Notes: generated by a model from the sequence alone, not told the origin. Positions 14,412 through 24,023 are shown, counted from the stretch's first letter. The stretch is 31,241 bases of DNA from Pseudomonadota bacterium (GCA_023399635.1 JAEWOP010000243.1:1-31241); one strand, 5' to 3'. Made by a program: numbers and translations.

Positions 14412-14780
14412 ATGTCCGTTCAGAAGGCCGTCGTACTCATCGTCGAAGATGAGCCCCTTATCCGATTTACGACGCTGGATGCACTGGAAGAGGTCGGGCA
14501 CGTGGTCTTGGAGGCTGGTAACGCGGACGAGGCCATGGTCCTTCTTCGTAACCGCACCGATGTCGACATCGTGTTTACCGACGTCAACATGGCTGGTTCC
14601 ATGGACGGGATACAGCTGGCACAGCGGGTGAGGGCGTTGCGACCCCATATCGGCATCATCATAACGTCAGGTGTTGTCCGTCTGGACCCGATGTTACTCC
14701 CAGCGCGCACGCACTTCCTGCCCAAGCCTTATCAACACGACATGGTGCTCTCAGCCATCCACACGCTGCTCCAGGCTTAA
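14412..14780 (+). CDS. single-domain response regulator (receiver)
   Basis: A 122-residue CheY-like receiver without an output domain. The acidic pocket is VEDEP near the N terminus, the phosphoacceptor Asp is in FTDVNMAGSMDG, the conserved Thr/Ser is in IIITSG, and the conserved Lys is in LPKPYQ. Its sequence style matches CpdR/FixJ-like receivers of Rhizobiales. It probably accepts phosphate from a histidine kinase encoded elsewhere and acts through protein contacts. TGGAG lies 7 bases before ATG 14412, which supports this start over the earlier in-frame ATGs at 14313 and 14400. Confidence 0.88.
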   Translation: MSVQKAVVLIVEDEPLIRFTTLDALEEVGHVVLEAGNADEAMVLLRNRTDVDIVFTDVNMAGSMDGIQLAQRVRALRPHIGIIITSGVVRLDPMLLPARTHFLPKPYQHDMVLSAIHTLLQA

Positions 14781-14862
14781 CCGCAAGACCTGTCTATTCT
14801 CGAGAGTCTTTACATCTAGCGCGCACTGGTCATGAATGCCGCGCAAGCAGAGGGGAAACTTC

Positions 14863-15354
14863 ATGGCAGTCGAACAGGATCTAGCGCGGATATTGGAGCA
14901 GGAGCAGGAGCTTCGTTTTGCCGATTTCAGCGCGGCGGCTGGCTGGGAGCTCGGCTCGATGCTGCGTGACATGGCGCTCGAGCGCAATATGTCGGTGGTG
15001 ATCGATGTATCACTCCACGCGATGCCCATTTTCTATTGCGCGCTTCCCGGTACAACCGCTGACAACGCGGCATGGGTCCGACGAAAGCGCGCCGTCACGC
15101 TACGCTTCTTCACGTCGAGTTATGCGGTGGGGCTGAAGCTGTTGCATCAAGGAACCACGATTGAAGAGAAGTATGGGCTTCCGCTCGCCGACTACGCCAC
15201 GCATGGCGGTAGCTTTCCGCTCATCGTGCACGGGACTGGCTGCATCGGTGCGGTAACCGTTTCAGGGCTTCCGCAGCGTGAGGATCACAATATAGTGGTG
15301 GAGGCCTTGTGCAGAATGCTGGACAAGAACCCTGACACTCTGAAGCTCCCATGA
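14863..15354 (+). CDS. UPF0303 / heme-degrading-domain (HbpS-like) protein
   Basis: A 163-residue protein of the UPF0303 family, related to GlcG/HbpS. Landmarks are the RNMSVVIDVSLHAMPIFY strand-turn, PGTTADNAAWVRRKRAVTLRF, SYAVGLKLL and the glycine-rich HGGSFPLIVHGTGCIGAVTVSGL. Relatives bind or protect against heme or iron, or are of unknown function. GAGGGGAA precedes ATG 14863. It is followed 10 bases later by a DUF924 gene on the same strand, so the two are probably co-transcribed. Confidence 0.8.
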   Translation: MAVEQDLARILEQEQELRFADFSAAAGWELGSMLRDMALERNMSVVIDVSLHAMPIFYCALPGTTADNAAWVRRKRAVTLRFFTSSYAVGLKLLHQGTTIEEKYGLPLADYATHGGSFPLIVHGTGCIGAVTVSGLPQREDHNIVVEALCRMLDKNPDTLKLP

Positions 15355-15364
15355 GGAGAGAGCC

Positions 15365-15913
15365 GTGACCACCAAGGCACCGCAGGAAATTCTTGAGTTC
15401 TGGTTCGGGCGCCTGACGCGGCAGCAGTGGTTTCAACGTTCGGACGCTTTGGATGAGGAGATCTCTCGCCGCTTCAGCGATGTGCATCTGTCGCTTGCAA
15501 GAGGCGAGGTGGAGAACTGGCGGGAAACGCCGGAGAGCCGTCTGGCCGCTATCATTGTGCTCGACCAGTTTTCTCGCCACATCTATCGTGGAACGGCTCT
15601 TGCCTTCGCCACGGACTGGATGGCCTTGCGCGAGGCAAAGCTCGCTCTCTCGGCAGGGGCGGATGCTGATACGCCTCCGGAGCGGCGGGGTTTCATCTAC
15701 CTGCCGTTCGAGCATTCCGAGGATATTGCCGACCAGGAACGTTCGGTTGCACTCTTTGAAGCATTGGGAGATGCTGAATATCTGGATTACGCGCAGAGAC
15801 ATCTGGCGGTGATCCGTCAATTCGGCCGCTTCCCGCACCGCAACGTGTTTCTCGGGCGCGAAACGACCGACGCCGAGCTCGACTATCTGTCGAAGCCCGG
15901 CGCCGGTTTTTAA
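15365..15913 (+). CDS. DUF924 family protein
   Basis: A 182-residue helical protein of the DUF924 family (tetratricopeptide-like fold). Signatures are ILEFWFG at the start, WFQRSDALDEEISRRF, the LDQFSRHIYRGTALAFATD core and the YLPFEHSEDIADQERSVALF segment, ending with GRFPHRN. The biochemical role of the family is unknown. GTG 15365 has GGAGAGAG upstream and lies 10 bases after the UPF0303 gene. Confidence 0.85.
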   Translation: MTTKAPQEILEFWFGRLTRQQWFQRSDALDEEISRRFSDVHLSLARGEVENWRETPESRLAAIIVLDQFSRHIYRGTALAFATDWMALREAKLALSAGADADTPPERRGFIYLPFEHSEDIADQERSVALFEALGDAEYLDYAQRHLAVIRQFGRFPHRNVFLGRETTDAELDYLSKPGAGF

Positions 15914-15928
15914 GTTATTGGTTGCGGC

Positions 15929-16180
15929 TTAGCGCCTGAACATTCGACCCACTGCGATGAGAATGCACGCGCCAATGAAGCCGGCGATGAGGTAGCCGAT
16001 CCAGCCACCCAAGCTGACGCCGATGAGGCCGAGCAGCGCATTGGCGACGATCGCGCCAACAATCCCAAGCAGAATATTCATGAAGATGCCCATGTTGCTC
16101 TTCATGAACTGCTCGGCCAGCCACCCAGCTATACCGCCAATGATGATGGCTGCAATCCAGCCGATACCTGCGTCTTCCAT
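15929..16180 (-). CDS. GlsB/YeaQ/YmgE family stress-response membrane protein
   Basis: An 83-residue inner-membrane protein with three hydrophobic helices separated by glycine turns. Family features are IIGGIAGWLAEQFMKSNMGI, then NILLGIVGAIVANALLGLIG, the GGWIGYLIAGFIGACI helix and a short basic tail (GRMFRR). This family is annotated as transglycosylase-associated or stress-induced; the function is not well defined. AGGAGGG lies before ATG 16180. It is convergent with the DUF924 gene, 15 bases away. Confidence 0.9.
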   Translation of the reverse strand: MEDAGIGWIAAIIIGGIAGWLAEQFMKSNMGIFMNILLGIVGAIVANALLGLIGVSLGGWIGYLIAGFIGACILIAVGRMFRR

Positions 16181-16323
16181 ACCTTACCCTCCTGTGGTGG
16201 TTGCGCATGGTAACGCGGCAGATTGTTCCAGGGTTCCAAGAAGGTTTGTTCGTCCCATCTCTTCCTTCCTTTTGGCGCGAAGTCGAAATAGCGTCTCAGC
16301 GATTCCTAACCAGCGAGTGCTGA

Positions 16324-18802
16324 ATGAAACCGTCCTTGCCTCACCACCGATCGTTCCTGATGCGGGTGGTCGTCATTCTGTCGATGCTCATTCTCGCGGC
16401 TGCCATGCCGATGGCTGTTGCGGGCTCCGCGGCTGCCCAAAGCCAGATTGGGGAAGTCACTACAGATTCGATCAATGCGGAGATGCGCGAGACGTTGGAG
16501 GCGCTTCGCAGCCGTCTGGACAGCTCCCTTTCTGCAGTGGAGGGCGCGCGCGACGATGCCCGTCTCGCGCAACTGCGGGTCGAGATCGATGAGATCGTCA
16601 CGGAAATGGGTACCGTTTCGGAGGCGCTCAACACGAGGTTGGGCCAGATACAAGGTAGATTGGACACACTGGGCGAGCCTCCGCAGAGCGGTCAACCGCC
16701 GGAGCCGGGCGCTGTGCGAGACGAGCGCACCCGATTGCTGAACGAACGAGGGGAGCTCAACGTTGTCATCGAAGATGCCGAACGCCTTTCGACCACCGCG
16801 AATGAGTTAGCCAACAACATCACCACCATTCGGCGGACTTTGTTCACGCAGACGCTGTTCCGGCATACAGAACTGTCGGCGGAGTTGTTCGCCGATGCCG
16901 GCAATGCGTTCGCGATCGAATTGCGCCGATTGGGAGATGTAATCGGCAATTGGCTGAACTTTGCGGCGCGGTTCAAGACAGTTTCTCTTCTTGCCGCCGT
17001 GGGATTGTCGCTCGTTGTCGGCCTCGTCATTCGTTCGGCCGGCTACCGGCTCTTCGGCGGATATATCGGCAGAAGCAAAGCGCGGGATGGTCAGGCACCC
17101 TCTTATCTGAAGCGCCTTGGCGTTGCGTTCTGGTCGGTCGTCATCCGGACCATGTCACTGGCCGCCTTCCTTATTGCGTCCTATCTGCTCCCTCGACGGC
17201 TTCAACGTTCTTCGACCGGACGTTGCCCCTATCATGGCTAGCCTTTTCGGGTTCATCTGGTTCGTTTCTTTTGCCGCCCGCCTGACCCACGCGGTGCTGG
17301 CGCCGAAGGAGCCGGACTGGCGGCTCGTCCGCGTGACGGATCAGGGCGCCAATTTGATCGGCTGGGCTGTGATCCTGATGGCCGTGGTCAACGGGCTCGA
17401 TTATCTCCTTGGGACGATCAGCGAAACCTTGAACTCACCACTCGTCGTGACCGTTGCGAAGACGGTGATCGCTTCGATCATTATCGGCGTCATCCTCATC
17501 ATGCTGTCTTTCCTTCGGCCGGTGATGGCCGCGGACGGCAGCCCCACCGGACCTGGCCGTCCATGGCCGCGCTTCCTGCCGCTTCTTCTGCGGCTGATGG
17601 GCGGCTTCCTGATCTTTGCTGTGATCGTAGGCTATGTGGGCTTTGCCCGGTTCGTGGCGACCCAGATCATCCTTACGGGAGCCGTCTTGGTAACGATGTA
17701 CATCGGCCTGCTGACGGGTAAGGCGGTGTCGCGGCAGGGTGTCTTCGGTGGGACGGCGCTGGGGGAACGTCTTTCAGAGCGCCGCGGTTGGGGAGAGGTC
17801 ACCCTCGACCAGTTAGGGCTTGTCGCGGGGCTTGCAATCTATGCGTTCGCGCTGATGATCGGGGTGCCGCTGATCCTGCTGACATGGGGCTTCCAGATCG
17901 CCGATATCGAAGCCTGGTTCTATCGCTTCTTCACGGCGATAACGATCGGCAACATCACCATTTCCCTGGTCGGCATCCTGGGCGGGCTTCTGCTCTTCGC
18001 ACTGGGATATGTCGCCACCGGCTGGGTGCAGAGATGGGTAGATGGCAACGTCATGGCCCGCAGCCAAGTGGATACCGGGGTTCGCAACTCCGTCAAGACC
18101 GGCATTGGTTATCTGGGGGTCGGGCTTGCCTTGATCATCGGCGTCTCGGCCGCTGGTATAGACCTCTCAAGCTTCGCACTTGTCGCGTCCGCTCTCTCGG
18201 TCGGTATCGGCTTCGGCCTACAGAACGTCGTTTCGAACTTCGTGTCGGGTCTCATCCTGCTTGTTGAGCGGCCGTTCAAGGTTGGTGATCACGTCGTGAC
18301 CGGCACGACGGAAGGGATCGTCAAGCGGATCTCGGTGCGCGCGACCGAGATCGAAACGTTCCGCAAGCAGTCGATCGTTGTACCCAATTCCGACCTCATC
18401 AACGCGCCGGTCGGCAACTGGACGCATCGCAACCGTATCCAGCGATCAGAGATACCGGTTTCCGTCGCTTACGGTACGGATCCGGAGAAGGTGATTGCAA
18501 TCTTGCTCGAGATCGTGGGCGCTGTGCCGGAAGTGTTGCGAAACCCGGAGCCACACGTCGACTTTCTCGCGTTTGGCGCATCCTCGCTCGATTTCGAGTT
18601 GCGCTTTTGCCTCGCAGACTATTCCGACGGCATCCGCATTCGCGCTGCCGTGCGCATTGAGATCCTCAAGCGGTTTGAGCGGGAAGGGATCGAGATACCC
18701 TATGCCCGTCAGGACATCATGATCCTGCCGCGACCCCGTCGTGAGGATCGAAATCCGGCAGGCCAGGCACCGGAGGGGCTGGAGGACGGCGCCGGCGTTT
18801 AG
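16324..18802 (+). pseudogene. DUF3772/MscS mechanosensitive channel gene, interrupted by a one-base frameshift
   Basis: Two reading frames together encode one large MscS-type protein of about 825 residues. The first part (16324-17241) has a signal peptide (VVVILSMLILAAAMPMAVAG), a periplasmic coiled-coil DUF3772 domain and the first transmembrane helices. The second part, from about 17190 in the +1 frame to 18802, has more helices and the MscS core: SSFALVASALSVGIGFGLQNVVSNFVSGLILL, then GDHVVTGTTEGIVKRISVRATEIET. The switch lies at the CCC run at 17190-17192; removing one C would join ASYLL to LDGFNVLRPD in one frame. The 5' frame stops with TAG at 17239-17241, overlapping ATG 17234 of the second frame. 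It is either a real loss of function, a sequencing indel, or two coupled polypeptides. An intact version would gate ions under membrane tension. Confidence 0.85.
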
Positions 18803-18937
18803 CCCTGAGGGAAGCCGTCGCGGCAAGCTTTTCGCATGTCGTAATCAGGCGTTTGGTCACCTGACCTGACCTGCATAGTTACGGTTCGACATCAGGCGCC
18901 GCGCCATCTGCGTGGCCAATGCGAGGGGTTGCTTTCG

Positions 18938-21451
18938 ATGAAGACACATGCGCGGGCCGTGGTGATCGGGGGCGGTGTGGTGGGCGTTTCAACGCTTTAC
19001 CACCTGGCCAGGAAGGGCTGGAGCGACAGTGTCCTCATCGAGCGCAAGGAGTTGACTTCGGGCTCCACCTGGCACGCGGCTGGCCTCCTTCCGCTCTTCA
19101 ACCTTTCCTATTCCGTCGGACAACTGCACAAGTACAGCGTCCGTTTCTACGAGGAGCTTCAGGAAGAGACCGGTATGAATGTCGGTTTCTCCAAAGTGTC
19201 CAATATCCGGCTTGCACGCACGAAGGATCGTTGGGACGAGTACATGTATTACGCCGGCATCGCCGAAACGATCGGCGTGAAGGTGAACATCCTGACGCCC
19301 GAGCAGGTGAAGGAGGTTTGGCCTCTTTGCGAGACCGATGGTCTGCTTGGTGCGATCCAACATCCCGATGACGGCTATATCCAACCCGCGGATCTCACCC
19401 AGGCGCTGGCGAAGGGTGCCCGGGATCGCGGGGCGACGATCTACCGCAACACGACAGTCATTGCCATCGAGCAGCAGGCTGACGGGCTTTGGAGGGTGAC
19501 GACAGACAAGGGCGAGATCACTGCCGAGCATGTGATCTCCTGCACCGGGAATTTCGCCCGCAGGACCGGCGAGATGGTCGGCATCAACATACCGGTCATC
19601 CCGGTCGAGCATCAGTATATCGTCACAGAACCCCATCCTGCCATCCGAGAACGACGCCGTCAGGGCCTGCCCGAGATGGGCGTGCTTCGGGAGTCGGATT
19701 CCGCCTGGTACATGCGCGAGGAAGCGGGGGGCCTCATTCTAGGACCCTATGAGGTCGGCGCTCCCGTCTGCTACGTCGATGGGCCCTCCGACGACAGCGA
19801 ATACGAGCTCTTCCAGGAAGACCTGGACCGGTTGTTGCCGCATATCGAGGCTGCGATCACTCGCGTGCCGGCCTTCGGAGAGGTGGGCATCAAGAAGGTT
19901 TATAACGGCGCCATTGCGTATACCCCAGACGGAAATCCCATTGTCGGCCCAGCGCCGGGGCTGAAGAATTTCTGGCTCAACGAAGGCCATTCCTTTGGCA
20001 TCACGGCCGCAGGCGGGGCGGGCTGGCAACTCGCCGAATGGATCGTCGATGGAGAGCCGACGGTCGATCTCATGGGGGTCGATCCACGGCGCTTCGGCCC
20101 TTATGCCACCGAGGGCTACCTGATCGCGAAGAACGAGGAAGCCTATGCGAACGTCTTCACGATGCATTATCCGGACGAGGAGCGGTCCGCCGCGCGCCCG
20201 CTGAAAACGACGCCGATCTACGAGCGACTGAAGAAGCTCGGTGGCGTGTTCGGATCAGTCTATGGCTGGGAACGCGCCAACTGGTTTGCGCCTGAAGGTT
20301 ATGAATTGCCCGAAAGTGAGAAGGGCGTGGGCGCGGATGTCATCACCAATCACAATTACGCCGCTCCGCTGGAAGACGGCCGCACCGTGGAGAAATGGTC
20401 GTTCCGTCGTTCCAACTATTGGGAACATGTCGGCAATGAAGTGAGGAATGTCCACGAGAACGTGGGCGTGCTCGACATGTCACCCTTCGCCAAGATGGAA
20501 GTCTCTGGACCTGGCGCACGCGACTGGCTGGAATCGATCTTCGCCAATGCCATTCCGAAGAGGCGTGGACGCATCGCGCTTGCCCATATCCTGACACCAG
20601 CCGGTGGAGTGCGAGCAGAGTTCACCATCTATGAATGGGCACAGGGACGCTTCTACATGGTGTCGGCCGGTGGTCTTGAGGCCCATGATCACGATCTGCT
20701 GTGGCGTCTTGCGCCAAAGGACGGCTCGGTCAGCTTGCAGCCGATCACCCAGAAGTATGGAGTTCTTGTTCTGGCGGGCCCGAGGTCGCGGGATGTGCTC
20801 AAAAAGCTGACGCGCACTAGCCTGGAGAACAAGGATTTCCCTTGGCTGACCGCAAAGCAGCTATCTGTCGGGATCGCCACAGCCCATGCGCTGCGAGTGA
20901 ATTTTGTCGGGGAACTGGGCTGGGAGTTACATCATCCGAACGAAATGCAGGCTTACATCTTCGATCGATTGATGGAAGCAGGTGCCGAATACGGCATCAA
21001 GCCGTTCGGCATCCGCGCCATGAGCGCCATGGCGGCCGAAAAATCCTATCGCAACATGGGTCGGGAGCTATCGATCGAATACAACGCCTATGAGTCCGGG
21101 CTCGACCGTTTTATCCGCCCTGAGAAGTCATTCATCGGGCGCGATGCGATGCTCGCTTACAAGGAGGCAGGCGTAAAGTGGACCTTCGTTACCCTGACAG
21201 TGGAGGGTAATGAGGACGTTGATCCACGCGGATCGGAAGCGATCTACAGCGAGGCGGGTGACCTGGTAGGACGCGCGACCAGTGGCGGCTATGGCTGGCG
21301 TATCGGCAAGTCCATTGCGCTTGCCATGGTGCAGCCCAAATACGCTGAGCTAGGGACGCGATTGAAGCTGAAGATCCTGGGGGAGCTTTATTCGGGAACG
21401 GTGGTCGCGGAAAGCCCCTTTGATCCAAATAACACCGTCATACGCGCCTGA
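18938..21451 (+). CDS. dimethylglycine/sarcosine dehydrogenase-like FAD oxidoreductase fused to GcvT domain
   Basis: An 837-residue fusion. Residues 1-400 form a DAO-type FAD domain with the dinucleotide motif VVIGGGVVGVSTLYHLARKG. The GSTWHAAGLLPLF segment contains the His that carries covalent FAD in mammalian dimethylglycine dehydrogenase. A linker domain follows (APEGYELPE ... YWEHVGNEVRNVHENVGVLDMS), then a GcvT-like tetrahydrofolate domain with PFAKMEVSGPGARDWLE and GELGWELHHPNEMQAYIFDRL, and a GcvT C-terminal barrel. It would oxidatively demethylate an N-methylated glycine and pass the one-carbon unit to THF as 5,10-methylene-THF. ATG 18938 has GAGGGG upstream. It stands alone, with a strong terminator after it. 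The exact substrate (dimethylglycine, sarcosine or another N-methyl amine) is inferred. Confidence 0.88.
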   Translation: MKTHARAVVIGGGVVGVSTLYHLARKGWSDSVLIERKELTSGSTWHAAGLLPLFNLSYSVGQLHKYSVRFYEELQEETGMNVGFSKVSNIRLARTKDRWDEYMYYAGIAETIGVKVNILTPEQVKEVWPLCETDGLLGAIQHPDDGYIQPADLTQALAKGARDRGATIYRNTTVIAIEQQADGLWRVTTDKGEITAEHVISCTGNFARRTGEMVGINIPVIPVEHQYIVTEPHPAIRERRRQGLPEMGVLRESDSAWYMREEAGGLILGPYEVGAPVCYVDGPSDDSEYELFQEDLDRLLPHIEAAITRVPAFGEVGIKKVYNGAIAYTPDGNPIVGPAPGLKNFWLNEGHSFGITAAGGAGWQLAEWIVDGEPTVDLMGVDPRRFGPYATEGYLIAKNEEAYANVFTMHYPDEERSAARPLKTTPIYERLKKLGGVFGSVYGWERANWFAPEGYELPESEKGVGADVITNHNYAAPLEDGRTVEKWSFRRSNYWEHVGNEVRNVHENVGVLDMSPFAKMEVSGPGARDWLESIFANAIPKRRGRIALAHILTPAGGVRAEFTIYEWAQGRFYMVSAGGLEAHDHDLLWRLAPKDGSVSLQPITQKYGVLVLAGPRSRDVLKKLTRTSLENKDFPWLTAKQLSVGIATAHALRVNFVGELGWELHHPNEMQAYIFDRLMEAGAEYGIKPFGIRAMSAMAAEKSYRNMGRELSIEYNAYESGLDRFIRPEKSFIGRDAMLAYKEAGVKWTFVTLTVEGNEDVDPRGSEAIYSEAGDLVGRATSGGYGWRIGKSIALAMVQPKYAELGTRLKLKILGELYSGTVVAESPFDPNNTVIRA

Positions 21452-21478
21452 AGTCGAAAGTAGGGTGTTGTTTACTTC

Positions 21479-21511
21479 GATGGCGGCTGGAGAGCCGCCA
21501 TCGGCTTTTTC
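21479..21511 (+). terminator. intrinsic terminator
   Basis: GATGGCGGCT (21479-21488) pairs perfectly with AGCCGCCATC (21493-21502) around a GGAG loop and is followed by GGCTTTTTC. It ends the dehydrogenase transcript 28 bases after the stop codon. Confidence 0.92.
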
Positions 21512-21600
21512 TGCAGACATTGGCAGGCCCCATTAACGGTTGTGAAAAAGCAGGTTTGGTATGTGTCTCGGAAGGGGACAGCAACGACTGAAGGGGCATC

Positions 21601-22434
21601 ATGACTTTCCTTGGCATCTCCGGAATGCAGTATTCCGGCCAATCGCTTGCCGACGCGCGCATCTTGCTCGCCGAAGACTCAAACGTCTTCACGTCGATGA
21701 TCGGCACCCGATTGAAGGAGCTGTTCGGCATTGAGGTGGAGATCTGCCGCAACTTCGAGGAGTTGCAGCTTGCCTATGATCGGTCGACGGATCCCGTCAC
21801 GCTGGCCATCTCAAACATTAATCTTCCCGGTGCCGAGAACGGTGAAGCCCTGGAATACCTCATTGATCTCAGTATCCCCACGATCGTTTTTACCGGGACG
21901 TTCCACGAGGGCACGCGCGATCAGCTTCTGTCAAAAGATATCGTCGATTACATCCTCAAGGACAACGTCTTTGCCGTCGAGATGCTGGCCGAGTCGGTCG
22001 CCCGGTTCCTGACCAATCACCGCCACCATGTGCTTATCGTCGATGACAGTCCGACGGCACGCGCGCTTCTGACGAGCCGGCTGAAACGCTTCAACTTTCG
22101 CGTCAGTGCAGCGGACAGCGGAGCCAAAGCGCTGGAGATCCTCAAGAAGAACCCGGATGTCGGCTTGGTCGTGACCGACTACAACATGCCCGACATCGAT
22201 GGCTTCGAGTTGACCCGGCGTATCCGCTCGGCACGTGGCTCTCACGAATTGCGTATCATCGGCGTGTCCTCATCGACCAATCGGCTACTGTCGGCTCGTT
22301 TTCTCAAGGCGGGTGGGAACGACTTCATGCTGAGGCCATTCATCGACGAGGAATTCTACTGCCGCGTCAACCAGAACCTGGACACGCTGATCCAGATCCG
22401 GTCGATGCAGGCCGAGCGAAAATCTGCAGCGTGA
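21601..22434 (+). CDS. response regulator with two receiver domains, both atypical
   Basis: A 277-residue protein with two CheY-like receivers and no output domain. The first (about 18-137) has the AED acidic pair and Lys120 (YILKDN), but the phosphoacceptor position is Asn72 (ISNINLPG). The second (about 142-265) has VDD (148-149) and phosphoacceptor Asp193 (VTDYNMPDIDGFE), but its conserved Lys is Arg245 (FMLRPF). The tail is short, ending RKSAA. Similar tandem receivers often precede a GGDEF domain, which is missing here. It would sense a kinase signal through the second receiver while the first may be a dimerisation module. ATG 21601 follows GAAGGGG. Confidence 0.85.
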   Translation: MTFLGISGMQYSGQSLADARILLAEDSNVFTSMIGTRLKELFGIEVEICRNFEELQLAYDRSTDPVTLAISNINLPGAENGEALEYLIDLSIPTIVFTGTFHEGTRDQLLSKDIVDYILKDNVFAVEMLAESVARFLTNHRHHVLIVDDSPTARALLTSRLKRFNFRVSAADSGAKALEILKKNPDVGLVVTDYNMPDIDGFELTRRIRSARGSHELRIIGVSSSTNRLLSARFLKAGGNDFMLRPFIDEEFYCRVNQNLDTLIQIRSMQAERKSAA

Positions 22435-22460
22435 AGCCGCTGATTGCGTGACGCCGCGGA

Positions 22461-23489
22461 CTAGGCTGCTGCGCTCACCCTCGAACTGGCGATCGTCAGC
22501 TTGCGTTCGGCGCGCTCCTGCTGCGGCGAGCGGTTGTAGACTTCGCGGTAGCACTTCGAAAAATGTGATGCCGAGACGAAGCCGCAGGCAACCGCCACTT
22601 CAACCACTGGCATGGACGACTGCACGAGCAGGTGCCGTGCTCGATCGAGGCGAATTTCAAGATAATAGCGCGCAGGAGATCGACCCATCTCCTGGCGGAA
22701 CAACCGCTCGATCTGGCGGCGTGACAGATCGGCGTCGTCGGCAATCTCCAGCAGCGACAGCGGCTCGGACAGATTGTTTTCCATCAATTCGATGATCGAC
22801 AACACCTTTGCATTTTGCACACCCAGCCGGGCGCGAAGCGGCAAGCGCTGGCGGTCGTGCGGGTTCCGCACGCGGTCGGTCAGTTGCTGTTCGCAGATGC
22901 GGTTGACGAGGTTCTCGCCGAAATCCTGACCGATCAGGTTCAGCATCATGTCGAGGGAAGCGGTGCCGCCGGCGCAGGTATAGATATTCCCGTCAACTTC
23001 ATAGAGGTCGGCATAGACTTCGGCCTGCGGGAAGGCCTCCGAGAAGCCGGGCAGGTTTTCCCAGTGGATGGCACAGCGCTTGCCGTTGAGCAGGCCAGCC
23101 TGAGCCAGCACATGGGCGCCGGTGCACAGGCTGCCTATGGCGACACTGCGGTTATAGGTTTCCCGCAGCCATGCATTCACCGTCTTGTTGCTGTAGCGAT
23201 CGACATCGATACCGGAGCAGACCAGCACCATATTCGGCCGGTTTTCGCCTCCCAGGTTCTTGCGTTCGTCAGCTACCGATGTGTTGACCTCTACCGCGAT
23301 GCCGGCCGAGGAGCTTACCTTCTCTCCATCTGAGGAACAGAGCCTCCAGTCATAGGCTCGGTAGCCCAGCATCCGGTTGGCGATCCTCAAGGTTTCCACT
23401 GCGGCTGTGAATGGCAGCATGGTGAAATCGGGGACGAGGAAGAACACGAGTGTTCGTTTGACAGGCTGTTTGCTGCTGGTCGCGTGCAT
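22461..23489 (-). CDS. GlxA-type AraC transcriptional regulator (amidase-like sensor domain)
   Basis: A 342-residue regulator. The N-terminal half is a DJ-1/PfpI-like domain (RTLVFFLVPDFTMLPFTAAVE, IGSLCTGAHVLAQAGLLNGKRC, CAGGTASLDMMLNLIG). The C-terminal half is a double AraC helix-turn-helix (SLLEIADDADLSRRQIERLFRQ and VVEVAVACGFVSASHFSKCYRE). This architecture is shared with GbdR, CdhR and SouR, which sense glycine betaine/dimethylglycine, carnitine and sarcosine. Its place between the dehydrogenase and the corrinoid/folate cluster fits a regulator of methylated-amine use, but no direct target is shown. ATG 23489 has GTGGAG upstream; GTG 23504 is an alternative. Confidence 0.85.
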   Translation of the reverse strand: MHATSSKQPVKRTLVFFLVPDFTMLPFTAAVETLRIANRMLGYRAYDWRLCSSDGEKVSSSAGIAVEVNTSVADERKNLGGENRPNMVLVCSGIDVDRYSNKTVNAWLRETYNRSVAIGSLCTGAHVLAQAGLLNGKRCAIHWENLPGFSEAFPQAEVYADLYEVDGNIYTCAGGTASLDMMLNLIGQDFGENLVNRICEQQLTDRVRNPHDRQRLPLRARLGVQNAKVLSIIELMENNLSEPLSLLEIADDADLSRRQIERLFRQEMGRSPARYYLEIRLDRARHLLVQSSMPVVEVAVACGFVSASHFSKCYREVYNRSPQQERAERKLTIASSRVSAAA

Positions 23490-23680
23490 GCCTCGGCACT
23501 CCACTATACCGCCATGGCCAATACTTCATTCGCGACACTGACATGAAATAATGCTTTGGAGAAGGGGATCTTCCTTAGCCGAGCCTTATAAATTTTACGA
23601 CATCACAGCTCGGTGAGAACTCCTCCGGATCCTTTTCCAGAGGAGTCAGATATTCGGTTACTTAAGGTCTCGACACATCC

Positions 23681-23890
23681 CTAGTGCAGTCTCTCGACGC
23701 GATTGGTTTTGGCGTCCCATGCAGGCCAACCTATGTCCTTACGGATATCAGTTGGAAGAGATTCCAAAAGCTTTTCCGTCCTGCGATGCCGCCATTCCTG
23801 CTGAACATGTGAGGCAAGGCGAGCGAAGGGTCGGCCAAGGCTGCGAATCTGCCAGCCATAGCCGTGTGTGCTGTTCTGATCTGTGGACAT
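23681..23890 (-). CDS. small DUF1127-like protein
   Basis: A 69-residue basic protein with the DUF1127 pattern at its C terminus: WRHRRTEKLLESLPTDIRKDIGW. Such short Arg-rich proteins of alphaproteobacteria are known as RNA-binding or stress/phosphate-regulation factors in some species. AAGGAGACAC stands just before ATG 23890. It is divergent from the LysR gene, with 195 bases between the start codons. An inverted repeat downstream (ACTCCTC 23619-23625, GAGGAGT 23640-23646) may be its terminator. Confidence 0.75.
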   Translation of the reverse strand: MSTDQNSTHGYGWQIRSLGRPFARLASHVQQEWRHRRTEKLLESLPTDIRKDIGWPAWDAKTNRVERLH

Positions 23891-24023
23891 GATGTGTCTC
23901 CTTGAGGCGGCAGAATGCCATTGTCGTTGCATCAATCAAGATGATGAAGATGATAGACATCATGAATGATTGTGATGGATCGTCTTCTTCACGGGCTCCG
24001 ATGCTTCACATCCTGAGACCGCA

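Noticed and set aside
13881..14648. 255-codon minus-strand open frame across the cupin/receiver gap
   Set aside because: It overlaps the receiver and the cupin start and has Arg/Pro/Ser-rich shadow composition.
18803..18937. Possible glycine riboswitch before the dimethylglycine-dehydrogenase-like gene
   Set aside because: I see no glycine-aptamer core; only short CTGAC repeats and weak dyads are present.
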